The position numbers and the translations under genes were made by a program. Under the pieces are notes generated by a model. The model was not told the DNA's origin, searched no databases, and worked only from the letters and a program-made list of their open reading frames with translations. A stretch of 64,000 nucleotides of DNA from Vibrio hepatarius (lineage in GTDB: Bacteria; Pseudomonadota; Gammaproteobacteria; Enterobacterales; Vibrionaceae), in NCBI RefSeq assembly GCF_011806575.1, contig NZ_JAATOO010000009.1, forward strand, positions 124,001-188,000. Direction: 5' to 3'. Below are positions 1 through 8,489 of this stretch, piece by piece (the first letter of the stretch is position 1; every line of letters starts with the position of its first letter).

Positions 1-105
1 ATCGGTGCGAACGCCTGCAAACTGACACGGACGGTCTTTAGCAGGGCTAGTTCCCCACGTTTCGTAATCAAAAAAGAAAAACGTAGGTTGGTGCTCTTGT
101 TGCAT
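1..105 (-). CDS. sbcB: Exodeoxyribonuclease I, N-terminal part (cut by window edge)
   Basis: Only the first 35 codons are present; the gene runs off the left edge. The translation begins MQQEHQPTFFFFDYETWG and continues with a TSPAKDRPCQFAG-type stretch. This matches the start of SbcB/ExoI, where the DYET motif supplies the first acidic metal ligands of the DEDDh 3'-5' exonuclease fold. The enzyme degrades single-stranded DNA 3' to 5' in recombination and mismatch repair. The ATG is at 103-105 and only a weak purine-rich site precedes it. Identity rests on a short but distinctive N-terminus. Confidence 0.85.
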   Translation of the reverse strand, partial: MQQEHQPTFFFFDYETWGTSPAKDRPCQFAGVRTD

Positions 106-198
106 GCTCTATTACCAAGTATTTGAAATTCACTTAGGTATTAGAACACTGCCGCTGCATCAAGGCAATCGACAAGGGATATTCTTAGCTTGAGTGCT

Positions 199-228
199 AA
201 AAAAATGGCCGACATGATGTCGGCCATT
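199..228 (-). terminator. Rho-independent terminator after tcyP
   Basis: An 11-bp perfect stem (ATGGCCGACA arm at 205-214, TGTCGGCCAT arm at 218-227, plus one A-T pair) is followed on the minus strand by a run of seven T. It lies 20 bp past the tcyP stop codon. Confidence 0.9.
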
Positions 229-247
229 GAGGAAGGAATGATTCTGC

Positions 248-1621
248 TTACGCTTTTTGCGTTTCCAGCTCTTCGCTTACTGTTTTCTTACCCATGATGC
301 GGCTAGTGATTGTACCTGCCGTCATCGCACCTGATACGTTCAGTGCGGTACGCGCCATATCGATTAATGGCTCGATAGAGATAAGCAGCGCAGCGATAGT
401 CACTGGCAAGCCCATGGCTGGTAGTACGATAAGTGCTGCGAATGTCGCACCGCCACCAACGCCTGCAATACCGAATGAACTCACCACGATGATCGCAATT
501 AGCGACAGGATGAAGTTGATATCCATCGGGTCAATACCGACCATCGGCGCAACCATAACCGCGAGCATTGCAGGGTAGATACCCGCACAACCGTTTTGAC
601 CAATCGTCGCACCAAATGACGCGGAAAGGTTCGCGATCGCTGGTGGCACGTTTAGTTTTTCGATTTGCGCTTCTACGTTCAGTGGGATAGACGCTGCAGA
701 GCTACGAGACGTAAACGCAAAGGTCAGTACTGGCCAGATCTTCTGGAAGAACTCTTTCGGGTTCACACCGAAGAACGCCACAAGAATGCCGTGAACAACA
801 AACATCAGCGCTATTGCCACGTAAGACGCGACGATAAAGCCAAGTAGGTTCAGGATATCACCTGCACTTGATGTCGCGACGACTTTCGCCATTAACGCTG
901 CAATACCGTAAGGCGTTAGCGCCATGATCATTTTCACTAAACGCATGACGATAGATTGAATCGCTTCGACGAAAGTGCGAATTGGTGCTTCTAGCTCGTG
1001 CTTCTCCGCCATGACTTTACGTGCAGCAATGCCCGTTAGCACGCCAAAGATAACCACTGCAATGATCGAAGTCGAGCGAGCGCCAGTTAGGTCTGCGAAT
1101 GGGTTAGTTGGAATAAAGCTAACCAGCATTTGCGGGATAGTTAGGTCACTCACACGGTCTGCACGACTCTCTAGTACTGCGATACGAGCTGTTTCACGCG
1201 CACCTTCAGTTAGACCTTCAGCCGTAAGACCAAATGCCTGAGTGACAAAGATAGCAACGATGGCAGAGATTGCTGTAGTGATCAAAAGGATAGAAATGGT
1301 GAGTGCTGAAATCTTGCCTAGTGAACCGCCTTTTTCAAGTTTCACGACCGCAGCGATCATAGAAACGAGTACTAACGGCATAATCACCATTTTCAGCAGG
1401 CCGACATAACCACGACCCACGACGTTGACCCATTCTAGGGTTTCGTTAATTACAGGATTGCCTTCACCGAAGATCAGTTGAAGAGCCAAACCAAAAGCAC
1501 TACCTAGCACTAAACCGAAAAGTACCAGGCGCGATAGAGTATTCTCTTTTCTTTGTTGAGCAAACAGCAAGAAGAGAATGCCGGCAAATACCGCTAACGA
1601 CGCAATAGCAGCTACTGACAT
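248..1621 (-). CDS. tcyP: L-cystine:cation symporter, DAACS/SLC1 family
   Basis: Predicted 457-residue inner-membrane protein with about eight hydrophobic helices and the re-entrant regions of the dicarboxylate/amino-acid:cation symporter family. The TSRSSAASIP and GATIGQNGCAG segments resemble the HP1 and TM7 regions. Length and N-terminal sequence fit TcyP/YdjN (E. coli about 463 aa), which imports L-cystine as a sulfur source. It stands alone, with its own terminator and a 184-bp upstream spacer. The gene next upstream on this strand ends at 1806. CysB control is usual for the family, but I did not identify a CysB site. Substrate is inferred from family resemblance; another amino acid is possible. 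Confidence 0.85.
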   Translation of the reverse strand: MSVAAIASLAVFAGILFLLFAQQRKENTLSRLVLFGLVLGSAFGLALQLIFGEGNPVINETLEWVNVVGRGYVGLLKMVIMPLVLVSMIAAVVKLEKGGSLGKISALTISILLITTAISAIVAIFVTQAFGLTAEGLTEGARETARIAVLESRADRVSDLTIPQMLVSFIPTNPFADLTGARSTSIIAVVIFGVLTGIAARKVMAEKHELEAPIRTFVEAIQSIVMRLVKMIMALTPYGIAALMAKVVATSSAGDILNLLGFIVASYVAIALMFVVHGILVAFFGVNPKEFFQKIWPVLTFAFTSRSSAASIPLNVEAQIEKLNVPPAIANLSASFGATIGQNGCAGIYPAMLAVMVAPMVGIDPMDINFILSLIAIIVVSSFGIAGVGGGATFAALIVLPAMGLPVTIAALLISIEPLIDMARTALNVSGAMTAGTITSRIMGKKTVSEELETQKA

Positions 1622-1805
1622 GTCTGATTATCCTTATGTATTTTTAAGGTGCATTAAGGGACTTAATGCTTATGAAGAATAGAATTCGGATGGGCAAGAT
1701 AATGATTCGAGGATAATGAATAAAGTGATTAAAAGTAATTTCTTATGCCTAAAAGTTATTAATCTCTCTTAGGCGTAATGTTTGCTATTCGATTGAAGTA
1801 AAAAG

Positions 1806-2492
1806 CTATTGATATTGCTTGATGAGCTGGCGCATATCGACGCTGTTTAAAATGGTGACTCTCTTATTGGAACGCTTAAACACACTGTATTGCATCGCCT
1901 TGGCGACATCACTGGCATGGATCGGAATCAGCTTTGCGAGCGGGCCAACCATCAGTGGACGAAGTACGCTCAAAATAGATTGGACGACTTGCTCGTCGGT
2001 ACGTGGGTTATCGCGAATACCGACCAAAGGGCCTGGGCGGACAAACACAAGTTGCTCGAACTCCATTTTCTCAAGCGCTAACTCCATCTTGCCTTTGCAA
2101 CGCAGATAGTGAGAAGGCGAATGAGGTGAAGCGCCAAAGCTAGAAACGACGCATAAACGTTTCACGCCCAGTAGCTTCATTTGTTGTGCGACTTTGCACA
2201 CCAACTCGTAGTCAACTTTCTCAAGCCCTTGTGGGCTACCTGCCTGTTTTTTTGTTGTGCCTAGAGAAATAAATCCGTACTGCGGACGTGCACATTCGTC
2301 ATCCCAATGTTTTACCTCTAGGTTTGCATCGGAAATGACGTCCAACTTATTGTGAGTAAAGGGCAACTCCCGTCGGCTGAGTGCGTAGATTTTATCAATT
2401 GGTTCTTGCTCTAAGAGCTGTTTGACCAGTTCGTGTCCAATTAAGCCAGAACCACCGGCCGTGATGACGATGAGATTACCCTGATTAGTCAT
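1806..2492 (-). CDS. NAD(P)-binding Rossmann-fold oxidoreductase (atypical SDR, HTATIP2/YbjT-like)
   Basis: 228 residues with a glycine-rich nucleotide-binding loop (TAGGSGLIGHE, about residues 11-21) right after the first beta strand. This is the signature of the atypical short-chain dehydrogenase or NmrA-like group. A classical YxxxK catalytic pair is not obvious: the region around SSFGASPHSPSHYLRCKGKME has Y and K in SHYLRCK, which fits the extended/atypical group. Substrate unknown. It is transcribed away from the flavin reductase/cob operon, with a 409-bp spacer between them. Probably monocistronic. Confidence 0.75.
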   Translation of the reverse strand: MTNQGNLIVITAGGSGLIGHELVKQLLEQEPIDKIYALSRRELPFTHNKLDVISDANLEVKHWDDECARPQYGFISLGTTKKQAGSPQGLEKVDYELVCKVAQQMKLLGVKRLCVVSSFGASPHSPSHYLRCKGKMELALEKMEFEQLVFVRPGPLVGIRDNPRTDEQVVQSILSVLRPLMVGPLAKLIPIHASDVAKAMQYSVFKRSNKRVTILNSVDMRQLIKQYQ

Positions 2493-2901
2493 AAGATCTC
2501 GAGCTTGATTAAATTACAGTCAGGTAAGAGATAATGGCACACGTTTTTGTGTTTTTGGACTCGATTTTTTTTGTTTCTGTTTCTTTTGTCGTTGATTGGC
2601 AAGCATAACAGACCTCCTTCACTACTCGCTGAGTCGTGCTCAGCATTCTTGTTAGAATCATGTTTTTATACCATTCAGTATCCGAAACCTTTCCTCATAT
2701 TTTGCTTAAAATAAAAAAAGGTGTTCGATTATAAGGATAGACCGAACGCCGAAAAAATTTCATCTTTCTTATTCTTGTCTCATTTTCAAGCATGAGCTGA
2801 CAAACGGTTGCTCACCCGAAAGCATAAAGCAGATGTTAACCCTATGATTTCACGTTACACTCAGAGCTTCTCAGGAATACACGCCAAGAAAGGGATTTAC
2901 G
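2493..2901. other. Gene-free spacer between divergent genes; holds a minus-strand terminator and a possible small RNA
   Basis: No convincing protein gene. I looked for a cobalamin riboswitch ahead of the cob operon, in particular the conserved B12-box core, and found none. Visible structure: a small GCTGAG/CTCAGC hairpin near 2630-2645, a terminator-like hairpin at 2720-2750 that has its T-run on the minus strand, and a second stem-loop at 2775-2803. A Shine-Dalgarno-like AAGGGA precedes the ATG at 2902. Confidence 0.6.
2711..2750 (-). terminator. Orphan rho-independent terminator on the minus strand
   Basis: Stem GGTGTTCG (2720-2727) with CGAACGCC (2743-2750), including one G-T wobble, and a 15-nt loop. 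On the minus strand it is followed by seven T, then A, then four T. No minus-strand gene lies directly upstream of it, so it may end a small RNA starting between 2780 and 2900. Confidence 0.6.
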
Positions 2902-3513
2902 ATGAATATCGACCTCAGCACGCTTGCGCCGACTCAAATTTATCATCTGATGACTCAAACCATCATTCCGCGCCCGATTGCGTGGGTGTTGACTGAATCG
3001 GGTGATGAAAATTACAACTTAGCGCCATTTTCTTATTTCACGCCAGTATCGAGTAATCCTCCTTTGATGATGTTTTCGGTCGGCAAAAAGCCGGGTGGAG
3101 AGGTGAAAGACACAACGCGTAATGCATTAGAAACAGGGAGAATGGTTGTCCATATCGCCAGTGTTGATTTTGCAGATGCGGTGACGCAAAGTGCTGCGAC
3201 GCTAGAACACGGCGAGTCTGAAATTGATCTTGCAGGTGTTGAACTGGTTGAGTTTGATGGTTGTGAGCTGCCGAGAATTAAAGATTGCCCAATTGCATTT
3301 GGTTGTAAGTTGTTTGAAGTTAAAGAAATTGGTGAGACGCCTCAAAGTCTGATTTTCGCTGAGATAGAAAATATTTATATCGATCCACAAGTGATCGGAG
3401 AGCGTGAAGACCGTGTGGTGGTTGACGCGTTACAAGTGAATCCGCTGTCGCGTTTGGGCGGTAGTCAATACGCTGTGTTAGAGAAAACCTTTTCAGTAGC
3501 GAGACCGAAGTAA
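2902..3513 (+). CDS. Flavin reductase-like / flavoredoxin family protein (FMN-binding split barrel)
   Basis: 203 residues. The N-terminus (IIPRPIAWV, then NLAPFSYFTPVSSNPPLMMFSV) is typical of flavin reductase-like split-barrel proteins, which bind FMN and reduce it with NAD(P)H or pass electrons on. The start has a good ribosome site (AAGGGA). It ends 6 bp before cobT, so it is almost certainly the first gene of the cob operon. That makes a role in corrinoid metabolism plausible, for example supplying reduced flavin or reducing cobalt. This is inference from position; elsewhere family members serve many oxygenases. Confidence 0.8.
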   Translation: MNIDLSTLAPTQIYHLMTQTIIPRPIAWVLTESGDENYNLAPFSYFTPVSSNPPLMMFSVGKKPGGEVKDTTRNALETGRMVVHIASVDFADAVTQSAATLEHGESEIDLAGVELVEFDGCELPRIKDCPIAFGCKLFEVKEIGETPQSLIFAEIENIYIDPQVIGEREDRVVVDALQVNPLSRLGGSQYAVLEKTFSVARPK

Positions 3514-3519
3514 ATCATC

Positions 3520-4548
3520 ATGTTAGACCAATCATATTCTGATGCTATCTGGCATCGCATTAACCAAAAAACCAAGCCGCTTGGTTCGCTAGGACAACTG
3601 GAGCAACTTGCTCATCAACTCGCGCTGATTCAAAGCAATCAAAAAGGTGAGCTAGTTACTCAACTCGAGATTATGCAGCCAACCGTGGCTGTGTTTGCCG
3701 GTGACCACGGCATCGCCGATGAAGGCGTGAGCATTGCGCCGAGTGCTGTGACTCAACAAATGGTGCTCAACTTTATGGCGGGTGGTGCAGCGGTCAACTG
3801 TTTTTGCCGTGCGAATGATGTAGCGCTAAAGGTGGTTGATTGTGGCATCTTGCTGCCAGTGGAGCACCAAAGCGATGACTTTATCGTGCAGCGATTGGGC
3901 ACCCGAACCAATAACTTTGCCCAACAAGCTGCAATGACTGCGGAGCAGGTGAGTGAGGGGATTTTACTTGGCCGACGAGTGCTCAAAACCATTGTCGAAT
4001 CTGGCTCAAACTTAGTGATGTTTGGCGAAATGGGTATCGGTAACACATCGAGTGCATCGGCTATCTTAGCGGCGCTTTCAAATCGCCCTATAGCTGAGTG
4101 CGTTGGTCGTGGCACAGGTATTTCTGACCAACAATACGCTAAGAAAGTGACCTTGGTGGCACAAGGCGTAGAGCGCTGTGTAGGACAAGAGGTGTACGAG
4201 GTTCTTGAGCAAGTTGGCGGATTTGAAATCGTTCAAATGGTGGGGGCGTATCTTGAAGCAACGGAGCAGAAGACACCAGTATTAGTCGACGGCTTTATTG
4301 CCACTGCAGCAGCTTACGCGGCGACCCAATTAAACCCACAGTGTCGAGATTATATGATCTTTGCCCATCAATCCCACGAGGCAGGACACAAGTACATGCT
4401 GGAAGAGCTACACGCTGAGCCTCTGCTCGACCTCTCGTTGAGATTGGGTGAAGGCACGGGCGCGGTACTGGCAGTGCCTTTGGTACGAGCAGCGGTGGAG
4501 TTTTACAATAATATGGCCAGCTTTGAGCAAGCAGGAGTGACAGTGTAA
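3520..4548 (+). CDS. cobT: Nicotinate-nucleotide--dimethylbenzimidazole phosphoribosyltransferase
   Basis: 342 residues, the usual CobT length. It activates the lower-ligand base of cobalamin: nicotinate mononucleotide plus dimethylbenzimidazole gives alpha-ribazole phosphate and nicotinate. The family features [13 protein letters not shown], the [13 protein letters not shown] loop and the C-terminal EGTGA motif are all present; E311 in EGTGA corresponds to the catalytic glutamate. The stop overlaps the cobS start by one base (TAATG), so the two are translationally coupled. Order is cobT-cobS-cobU-cobC after a flavin reductase gene. No adenosyltransferase or corrin-ring genes are in view. Confidence 0.96.
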   Translation: MLDQSYSDAIWHRINQKTKPLGSLGQLEQLAHQLALIQSNQKGELVTQLEIMQPTVAVFAGDHGIADEGVSIAPSAVTQQMVLNFMAGGAAVNCFCRANDVALKVVDCGILLPVEHQSDDFIVQRLGTRTNNFAQQAAMTAEQVSEGILLGRRVLKTIVESGSNLVMFGEMGIGNTSSASAILAALSNRPIAECVGRGTGISDQQYAKKVTLVAQGVERCVGQEVYEVLEQVGGFEIVQMVGAYLEATEQKTPVLVDGFIATAAAYAATQLNPQCRDYMIFAHQSHEAGHKYMLEELHAEPLLDLSLRLGEGTGAVLAVPLVRAAVEFYNNMASFEQAGVTV

Positions 4549-5321
4549 TGCTTGCTGGGCTTAAATATCAGCTTGAGCTGTTTTGGCTATCTTTGGGCTT
4601 TTTCTCTCGCTTACCGATTCCGAGTGATACGCCGTATTCTGAGCAGAGAATGAACCAAGCCGGGCGCTACTTCGCGCTGGTGGGGGTATTACTTGGCTCC
4701 TTATGTGCGCTGGTTTACTGGCTAGCCAGTACGCTGTTTAGCACGGAAGTCGCGGTGTTTTTGATGATGTGCTTTAGCTTGATGCTGACAGGCGCATTTC
4801 ATGAAGACGGTTTGACGGACATGGCCGATGGTATCGGTGGTGGGATGACGGTCGAAAGACGTTTGACCATCATGAAAGATAGCCGCATCGGAACCTATGG
4901 CGCGAGCGCGCTAGTCATGGCATTGCTGGGTAAGTTTGTGTTCCTTTCACAGCTTGCGCAGTTTACCGACTTAGTCGTCGTGATCATCGCTGTGTACGCG
5001 TTCAGCCGAGGCGTTGCGGCGAGTTTAATTTATGACATGCCTTACGTGTCAGATATCGATACCAGCAAAAGCAAGCCGCTTGCGAATAAGCAATCGCAAT
5101 TGGAGCTGACGATCCTGATCGTCACCTCGTTGCTGCCGCTAATCTGTTTTGAAACCGGATTGATGGTCGCACTTGTTGCGGTGGCGCTGGTATTTCGTTT
5201 TGCGCTAAAACATTGGTTACTTAAGCGATTAGGCGGTTTTACTGGGGACTGCTTGGGCGCCGCTCAACAGTTAACCGAACTGCTGAGTTATCTCGTTATC
5301 CTTGCGTGGTTTGGAGTATAA
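4548..5321 (+). CDS. cobS: Adenosylcobinamide-GDP ribazoletransferase (cobalamin synthase)
   Basis: 257-residue polytopic membrane protein with about six hydrophobic segments. It joins adenosylcobinamide-GDP with alpha-ribazole (phosphate) to finish the nucleotide loop of cobalamin. The conserved acidic motif [17 protein letters not shown] (about residues 84-100) and the later KDSRIGTYG element are diagnostic. It starts on the last base of cobT and ends directly before cobU. Confidence 0.95.
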   Translation: MLAGLKYQLELFWLSLGFFSRLPIPSDTPYSEQRMNQAGRYFALVGVLLGSLCALVYWLASTLFSTEVAVFLMMCFSLMLTGAFHEDGLTDMADGIGGGMTVERRLTIMKDSRIGTYGASALVMALLGKFVFLSQLAQFTDLVVVIIAVYAFSRGVAASLIYDMPYVSDIDTSKSKPLANKQSQLELTILIVTSLLPLICFETGLMVALVAVALVFRFALKHWLLKRLGGFTGDCLGAAQQLTELLSYLVILAWFGV

Positions 5322-5852
5322 ATGTCGGTACATTTAATCTTAGGTGGCGCGCGCTCGGGCAAGTCGAGTTTCGCCGAAACAAACGTTAAGCAATGCGCGG
5401 AAGGCAAAGTGCTTCACTACGTTGCCACGGCAATCGCGTTTGACCAAGAAATGCAGAAGCGCATTCAGCACCATCAGCAAAGACGCGATGAAAGCTGGCA
5501 AGAGCACGAATGCCCATTGCAACTGCCTCAACTGATCAGCCGCTTTACTGCTGATGATGTTGTCTTGGTCGATTGCCTGACCTTGTGGCTGAACAACGTA
5601 ATTTTTGAACAAGGCGAAGCGGCACAAGACGAAACGATCCGCAGTAAAGTCGATGAATTGGTGGCGGCGCTCGCAGATAGCTCCGCACATATCGTACTGG
5701 TCTCGAATGAAGTTGGTCTTGGGGTTGTGCCAATGGGCGAAGTGACTAGGCTATTCGTTGACCACGCTGGCTGGATGAACCAAGCTCTGGCAAAAGTTGC
5801 CGATCAAGTAACGTTTGTTGCGGCGGGTTTACCGATGAAACTAAAGGGCTAA
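5322..5852 (+). CDS. cobU: Adenosylcobinamide kinase / adenosylcobinamide-phosphate guanylyltransferase
   Basis: 176 residues. It phosphorylates adenosylcobinamide and then transfers GMP from GTP to it, making the CobS substrate. The P-loop GGARSGKSS lies at residues 8-16. The RIQHH...R...W segment near residues 47-59 carries the histidine that is guanylylated in this family. LVSNEVGLGVVP and the DxxG-like C-terminal part are also typical. Abuts cobS with no gap and lies 1 bp before cobC. Confidence 0.96.
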   Translation: MSVHLILGGARSGKSSFAETNVKQCAEGKVLHYVATAIAFDQEMQKRIQHHQQRRDESWQEHECPLQLPQLISRFTADDVVLVDCLTLWLNNVIFEQGEAAQDETIRSKVDELVAALADSSAHIVLVSNEVGLGVVPMGEVTRLFVDHAGWMNQALAKVADQVTFVAAGLPMKLKG

Positions 5853-5853
5853 G

Positions 5854-6468
5854 ATGAGCAAAACCATCAATATCTATCTGCTTCGACACGGTAAAACGCT
5901 CGGTGCCCCCGCGCTTTATGGCAAAACTGACGTAAAAGTAGACGTTAGAGTACAAGAGCAGATCTGTCGGCAACTCGTTAAGCGCCAATTGCGCGTAACT
6001 AAAGTGATCAGTTCTCCTTTAGCTCGCTGTCGAGACCTCGCGCTAAAGTTGCTTCTCGCTCAACCCGAGTTGGAACTCGCTATCGCGCCAGAGCTGCGCG
6101 AAATGGACTTCGGGGACTTGGATGGCCAAGCTTTTGATTCGATCCCTGAGCACTGGCCGCAGCTTGAAAGCTTCTGGCAAAACCCTGCACAACACAACCT
6201 ACCTAATGCAGAAAGACTAGGCGAATTTTATACAAGAATATCAACCTACTGGACGCAGTTTGTCGAAGATGTCGCAGACGACACATTGATTATTTGTCAT
6301 GGTGGTACGATAAGGATGATTTTGGCGTCACTGTTGCCGCTCGATTGGCAAAACAGCGCGCTTTACTCAGTATTGCAAATAAACCATCAGTCAATTAGCC
6401 ATATACAGCTCATTAAAGCAGAGACGACTTACAATCGGGTATGCTCAATTTCAGCCCCGATTCAGTAA
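5854..6468 (+). CDS. cobC: Alpha-ribazole phosphatase-like histidine phosphatase
   Basis: 204 residues of the histidine phosphatase (phosphoglycerate mutase-like) superfamily. The catalytic LRHGKT (about residues 9-14) and the second histidine in ICHGGTIRM (about residue 150) are present. CobC removes phosphate from alpha-ribazole phosphate or from cobalamin phosphate in nucleotide-loop assembly. Superfamily members vary in substrate, but the position 2 bp after cobU makes this assignment firm. Confidence 0.9.
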   Translation: MSKTINIYLLRHGKTLGAPALYGKTDVKVDVRVQEQICRQLVKRQLRVTKVISSPLARCRDLALKLLLAQPELELAIAPELREMDFGDLDGQAFDSIPEHWPQLESFWQNPAQHNLPNAERLGEFYTRISTYWTQFVEDVADDTLIICHGGTIRMILASLLPLDWQNSALYSVLQINHQSISHIQLIKAETTYNRVCSISAPIQ

Positions 6469-6494
6469 ATCACTGCAGCAAGGAATTCAAATAG

Positions 6495-8285
6495 ATGACC
6501 ACACCAAAATGGGACCTTACTATCGCTTACCAAGGGCTAGGTGATAGCAAAATTACGCAAGATATCTCACTTATTCAGCAGTGCATTCAAACGCTTGAAG
6601 TTCACGCCGATTCCAGAAACTCGGTATCGGTAATGCAAAACGCGATTCAAACCCGCGAAGCAGCAGGTAAGTTACTCTCCACCATCAACACCTTTGCGAA
6701 TTGTCATGCATCGGTAGATGCAACCAATGCAGAAGCAAAAAGCTTGGTTGGGCGTTTGGCAAAATTGAGCTCTGAACTGGAACAGGCATTCACACCTTAT
6801 CAAGATGCGCTGGTCAGCGCGCCTGAAGGCTTTATTGATGAAGTGCTGGCACATGAAAGTGAAGATGTCGCTGGTCAACGTTTCCAGATTGCTTGTCAAC
6901 GCAAACTGGCGGATACCAAACTGAGTATTGCCGAAGAGCAACTTGTGTCTGCGCTGCAAGTCGATGGTAAAGACGCTTGGGGGCGTTTGTACGACAACAT
7001 TACAGGCTCACTGCAAGTGACGTTAGAAGACGGCTCAAACAATAAAATGGGTTTCTCACAAGCAGCGAGTGTACTTTACGGTACGGACTTCGATGCGCAG
7101 AAGCCAGCGTGGCAGGGTATCCAAAACGCGATGCGTCAGAACCAAGAGTCTTTCGCCGCCATTCTGAATGCGTTGTCTGGTTGGCGTTTGACCGAGTATC
7201 AAAAGCGCTCACGTCTACGAGACGTTCATTTTCTTGAGCCGAGTTTGCACGGTAGCCGCATTGAAGCGAGCACCTTAGACGCGATGATGGACACCGCGAA
7301 AGCAAACCGAGCGGTCGGCCAGAAAGCGGGCGCGTTGATGGCTCGAGTGCATGGCCTAGACAAGATGACGCCATGGAACCACTTAGCAGGAATGCCAAGT
7401 CTGACGAATGCCGAGCCGAAAACTTACCCGTTTGACGAAGCAATCGAAATCATTCGCTCGGCGTTTGCGACAGTGAACCCTGAAATGGCTGAGTTTGTCA
7501 CGACTATGGTCAACAATGGTTGGATTGATGCGGCACCAAGTGACAATCGCCGTCTTGGCGCGTATTGCACCAAGTTTGCCGCAACCAGAACACCACTTGT
7601 GTTTATGACATGGGGGGGAAGCCGCTCAAACTTGCTGACACTAGCGCACGAAATTGGCCACGCGTTCCATAACTGGGTGATGCGTGATATGCCATTGTGT
7701 ATGACGCGTTACCCGATGACGCTGGCTGAAACCGCGTCTATCTTTGCGGAAAACATCGTTCGTGATTACCTCTTAGAGCAAGTCGAAACTCGCGAAGAAA
7801 AACTCGAGATGCTGTGGGAAGAGTTGTCGAGCTGCTACGCATTGATGATTAACATCCCAGTTCGATACGAGTTTGAAAAATCGTTTTACGAGCAGCGCTG
7901 CAAGGGTGAATTGGAAGCGTCACAGCTGTGCGAGTTGATGAGCTCGACTTGGCAAGACTGGTACGGCGATTCGATGGAAGGGAGTGATCCTTACTTCTGG
8001 GCGAGCAAGTTGCATTTCTCGATTTCAGAAGTGAGCTTTTACAACTATCCATACCTGTTTGGTTACTTGTTCAGTATTGGGGTTTACGCGCAACGCGAAG
8101 CGAAAGGGCAACAGTTCTACCAAGATTACGTCAATCTGTTGCGTGACACAGGCTCAATGATGGCAGAAGAAGTGGTGCAGAAGCATCTGGGTATGGATTT
8201 GTCTGGTGCTGAATTCTGGCAACAAAGTATCGATCGAGTCGCAAGTAAAATCGATGAGTTTGAATCTTTGCTAGATCAACTATAG
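6495..8285 (+). CDS. Oligoendopeptidase F-like zinc metallopeptidase, family M3
   Basis: 596 residues, a cytosolic M3-type peptidase (PepF/oligoendopeptidase F group) that cuts short peptides. The zinc motif HEIGH lies at residues 385-389, with the third ligand candidate E412 in LAETASIFAEN. An N-terminal helical PepF domain of about 200 residues precedes it. No signal peptide. It starts 26 bp after cobC, so it may be read through from the cob operon, although a function in B12 metabolism is not implied. A terminator hairpin follows. Confidence 0.92.
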   Translation: MTTPKWDLTIAYQGLGDSKITQDISLIQQCIQTLEVHADSRNSVSVMQNAIQTREAAGKLLSTINTFANCHASVDATNAEAKSLVGRLAKLSSELEQAFTPYQDALVSAPEGFIDEVLAHESEDVAGQRFQIACQRKLADTKLSIAEEQLVSALQVDGKDAWGRLYDNITGSLQVTLEDGSNNKMGFSQAASVLYGTDFDAQKPAWQGIQNAMRQNQESFAAILNALSGWRLTEYQKRSRLRDVHFLEPSLHGSRIEASTLDAMMDTAKANRAVGQKAGALMARVHGLDKMTPWNHLAGMPSLTNAEPKTYPFDEAIEIIRSAFATVNPEMAEFVTTMVNNGWIDAAPSDNRRLGAYCTKFAATRTPLVFMTWGGSRSNLLTLAHEIGHAFHNWVMRDMPLCMTRYPMTLAETASIFAENIVRDYLLEQVETREEKLEMLWEELSSCYALMINIPVRYEFEKSFYEQRCKGELEASQLCELMSSTWQDWYGDSMEGSDPYFWASKLHFSISEVSFYNYPYLFGYLFSIGVYAQREAKGQQFYQDYVNLLRDTGSMMAEEVVQKHLGMDLSGAEFWQQSIDRVASKIDEFESLLDQL

Positions 8286-8312
8286 TCCTTTTCCATTTAT
8301 GGTATTATTGCG

Positions 8313-8337
8313 TAGCCGAGCAATCCTCGGCTATTTT
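8313..8337 (+). terminator. Terminator after the M3 peptidase gene
   Basis: Eight-bp stem TAGCCGAG (8313-8320) with CTCGGCTA (8326-8333), 5-nt loop, followed by TTTT. It would end the cob-peptidase transcript. The T-run is short, so strength is uncertain. Confidence 0.65.
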
Positions 8338-8489
8338 GCATCGCGAGAGCATAAAGTAGCACCCCATAGTGCACAAACTGACCAAATTACAAATCGGGTT
8401 CGCATTTAGAATTAATAAGTGAGATCCGCCCTACATAATTTGTCAAAACAATTCATTAACATACTCGCTGTGCAATAAAGGAGTAGCGC

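Noticed and set aside
3753..4115. 120-codon minus-strand frame inside cobT
   Set aside because: Mirror frame of a conserved coding region.
7000..7443. 147-codon minus-strand frame inside the M3 peptidase gene
   Set aside because: Antisense to a conserved gene and low-complexity, Ser/Arg-rich. No ribosome site.
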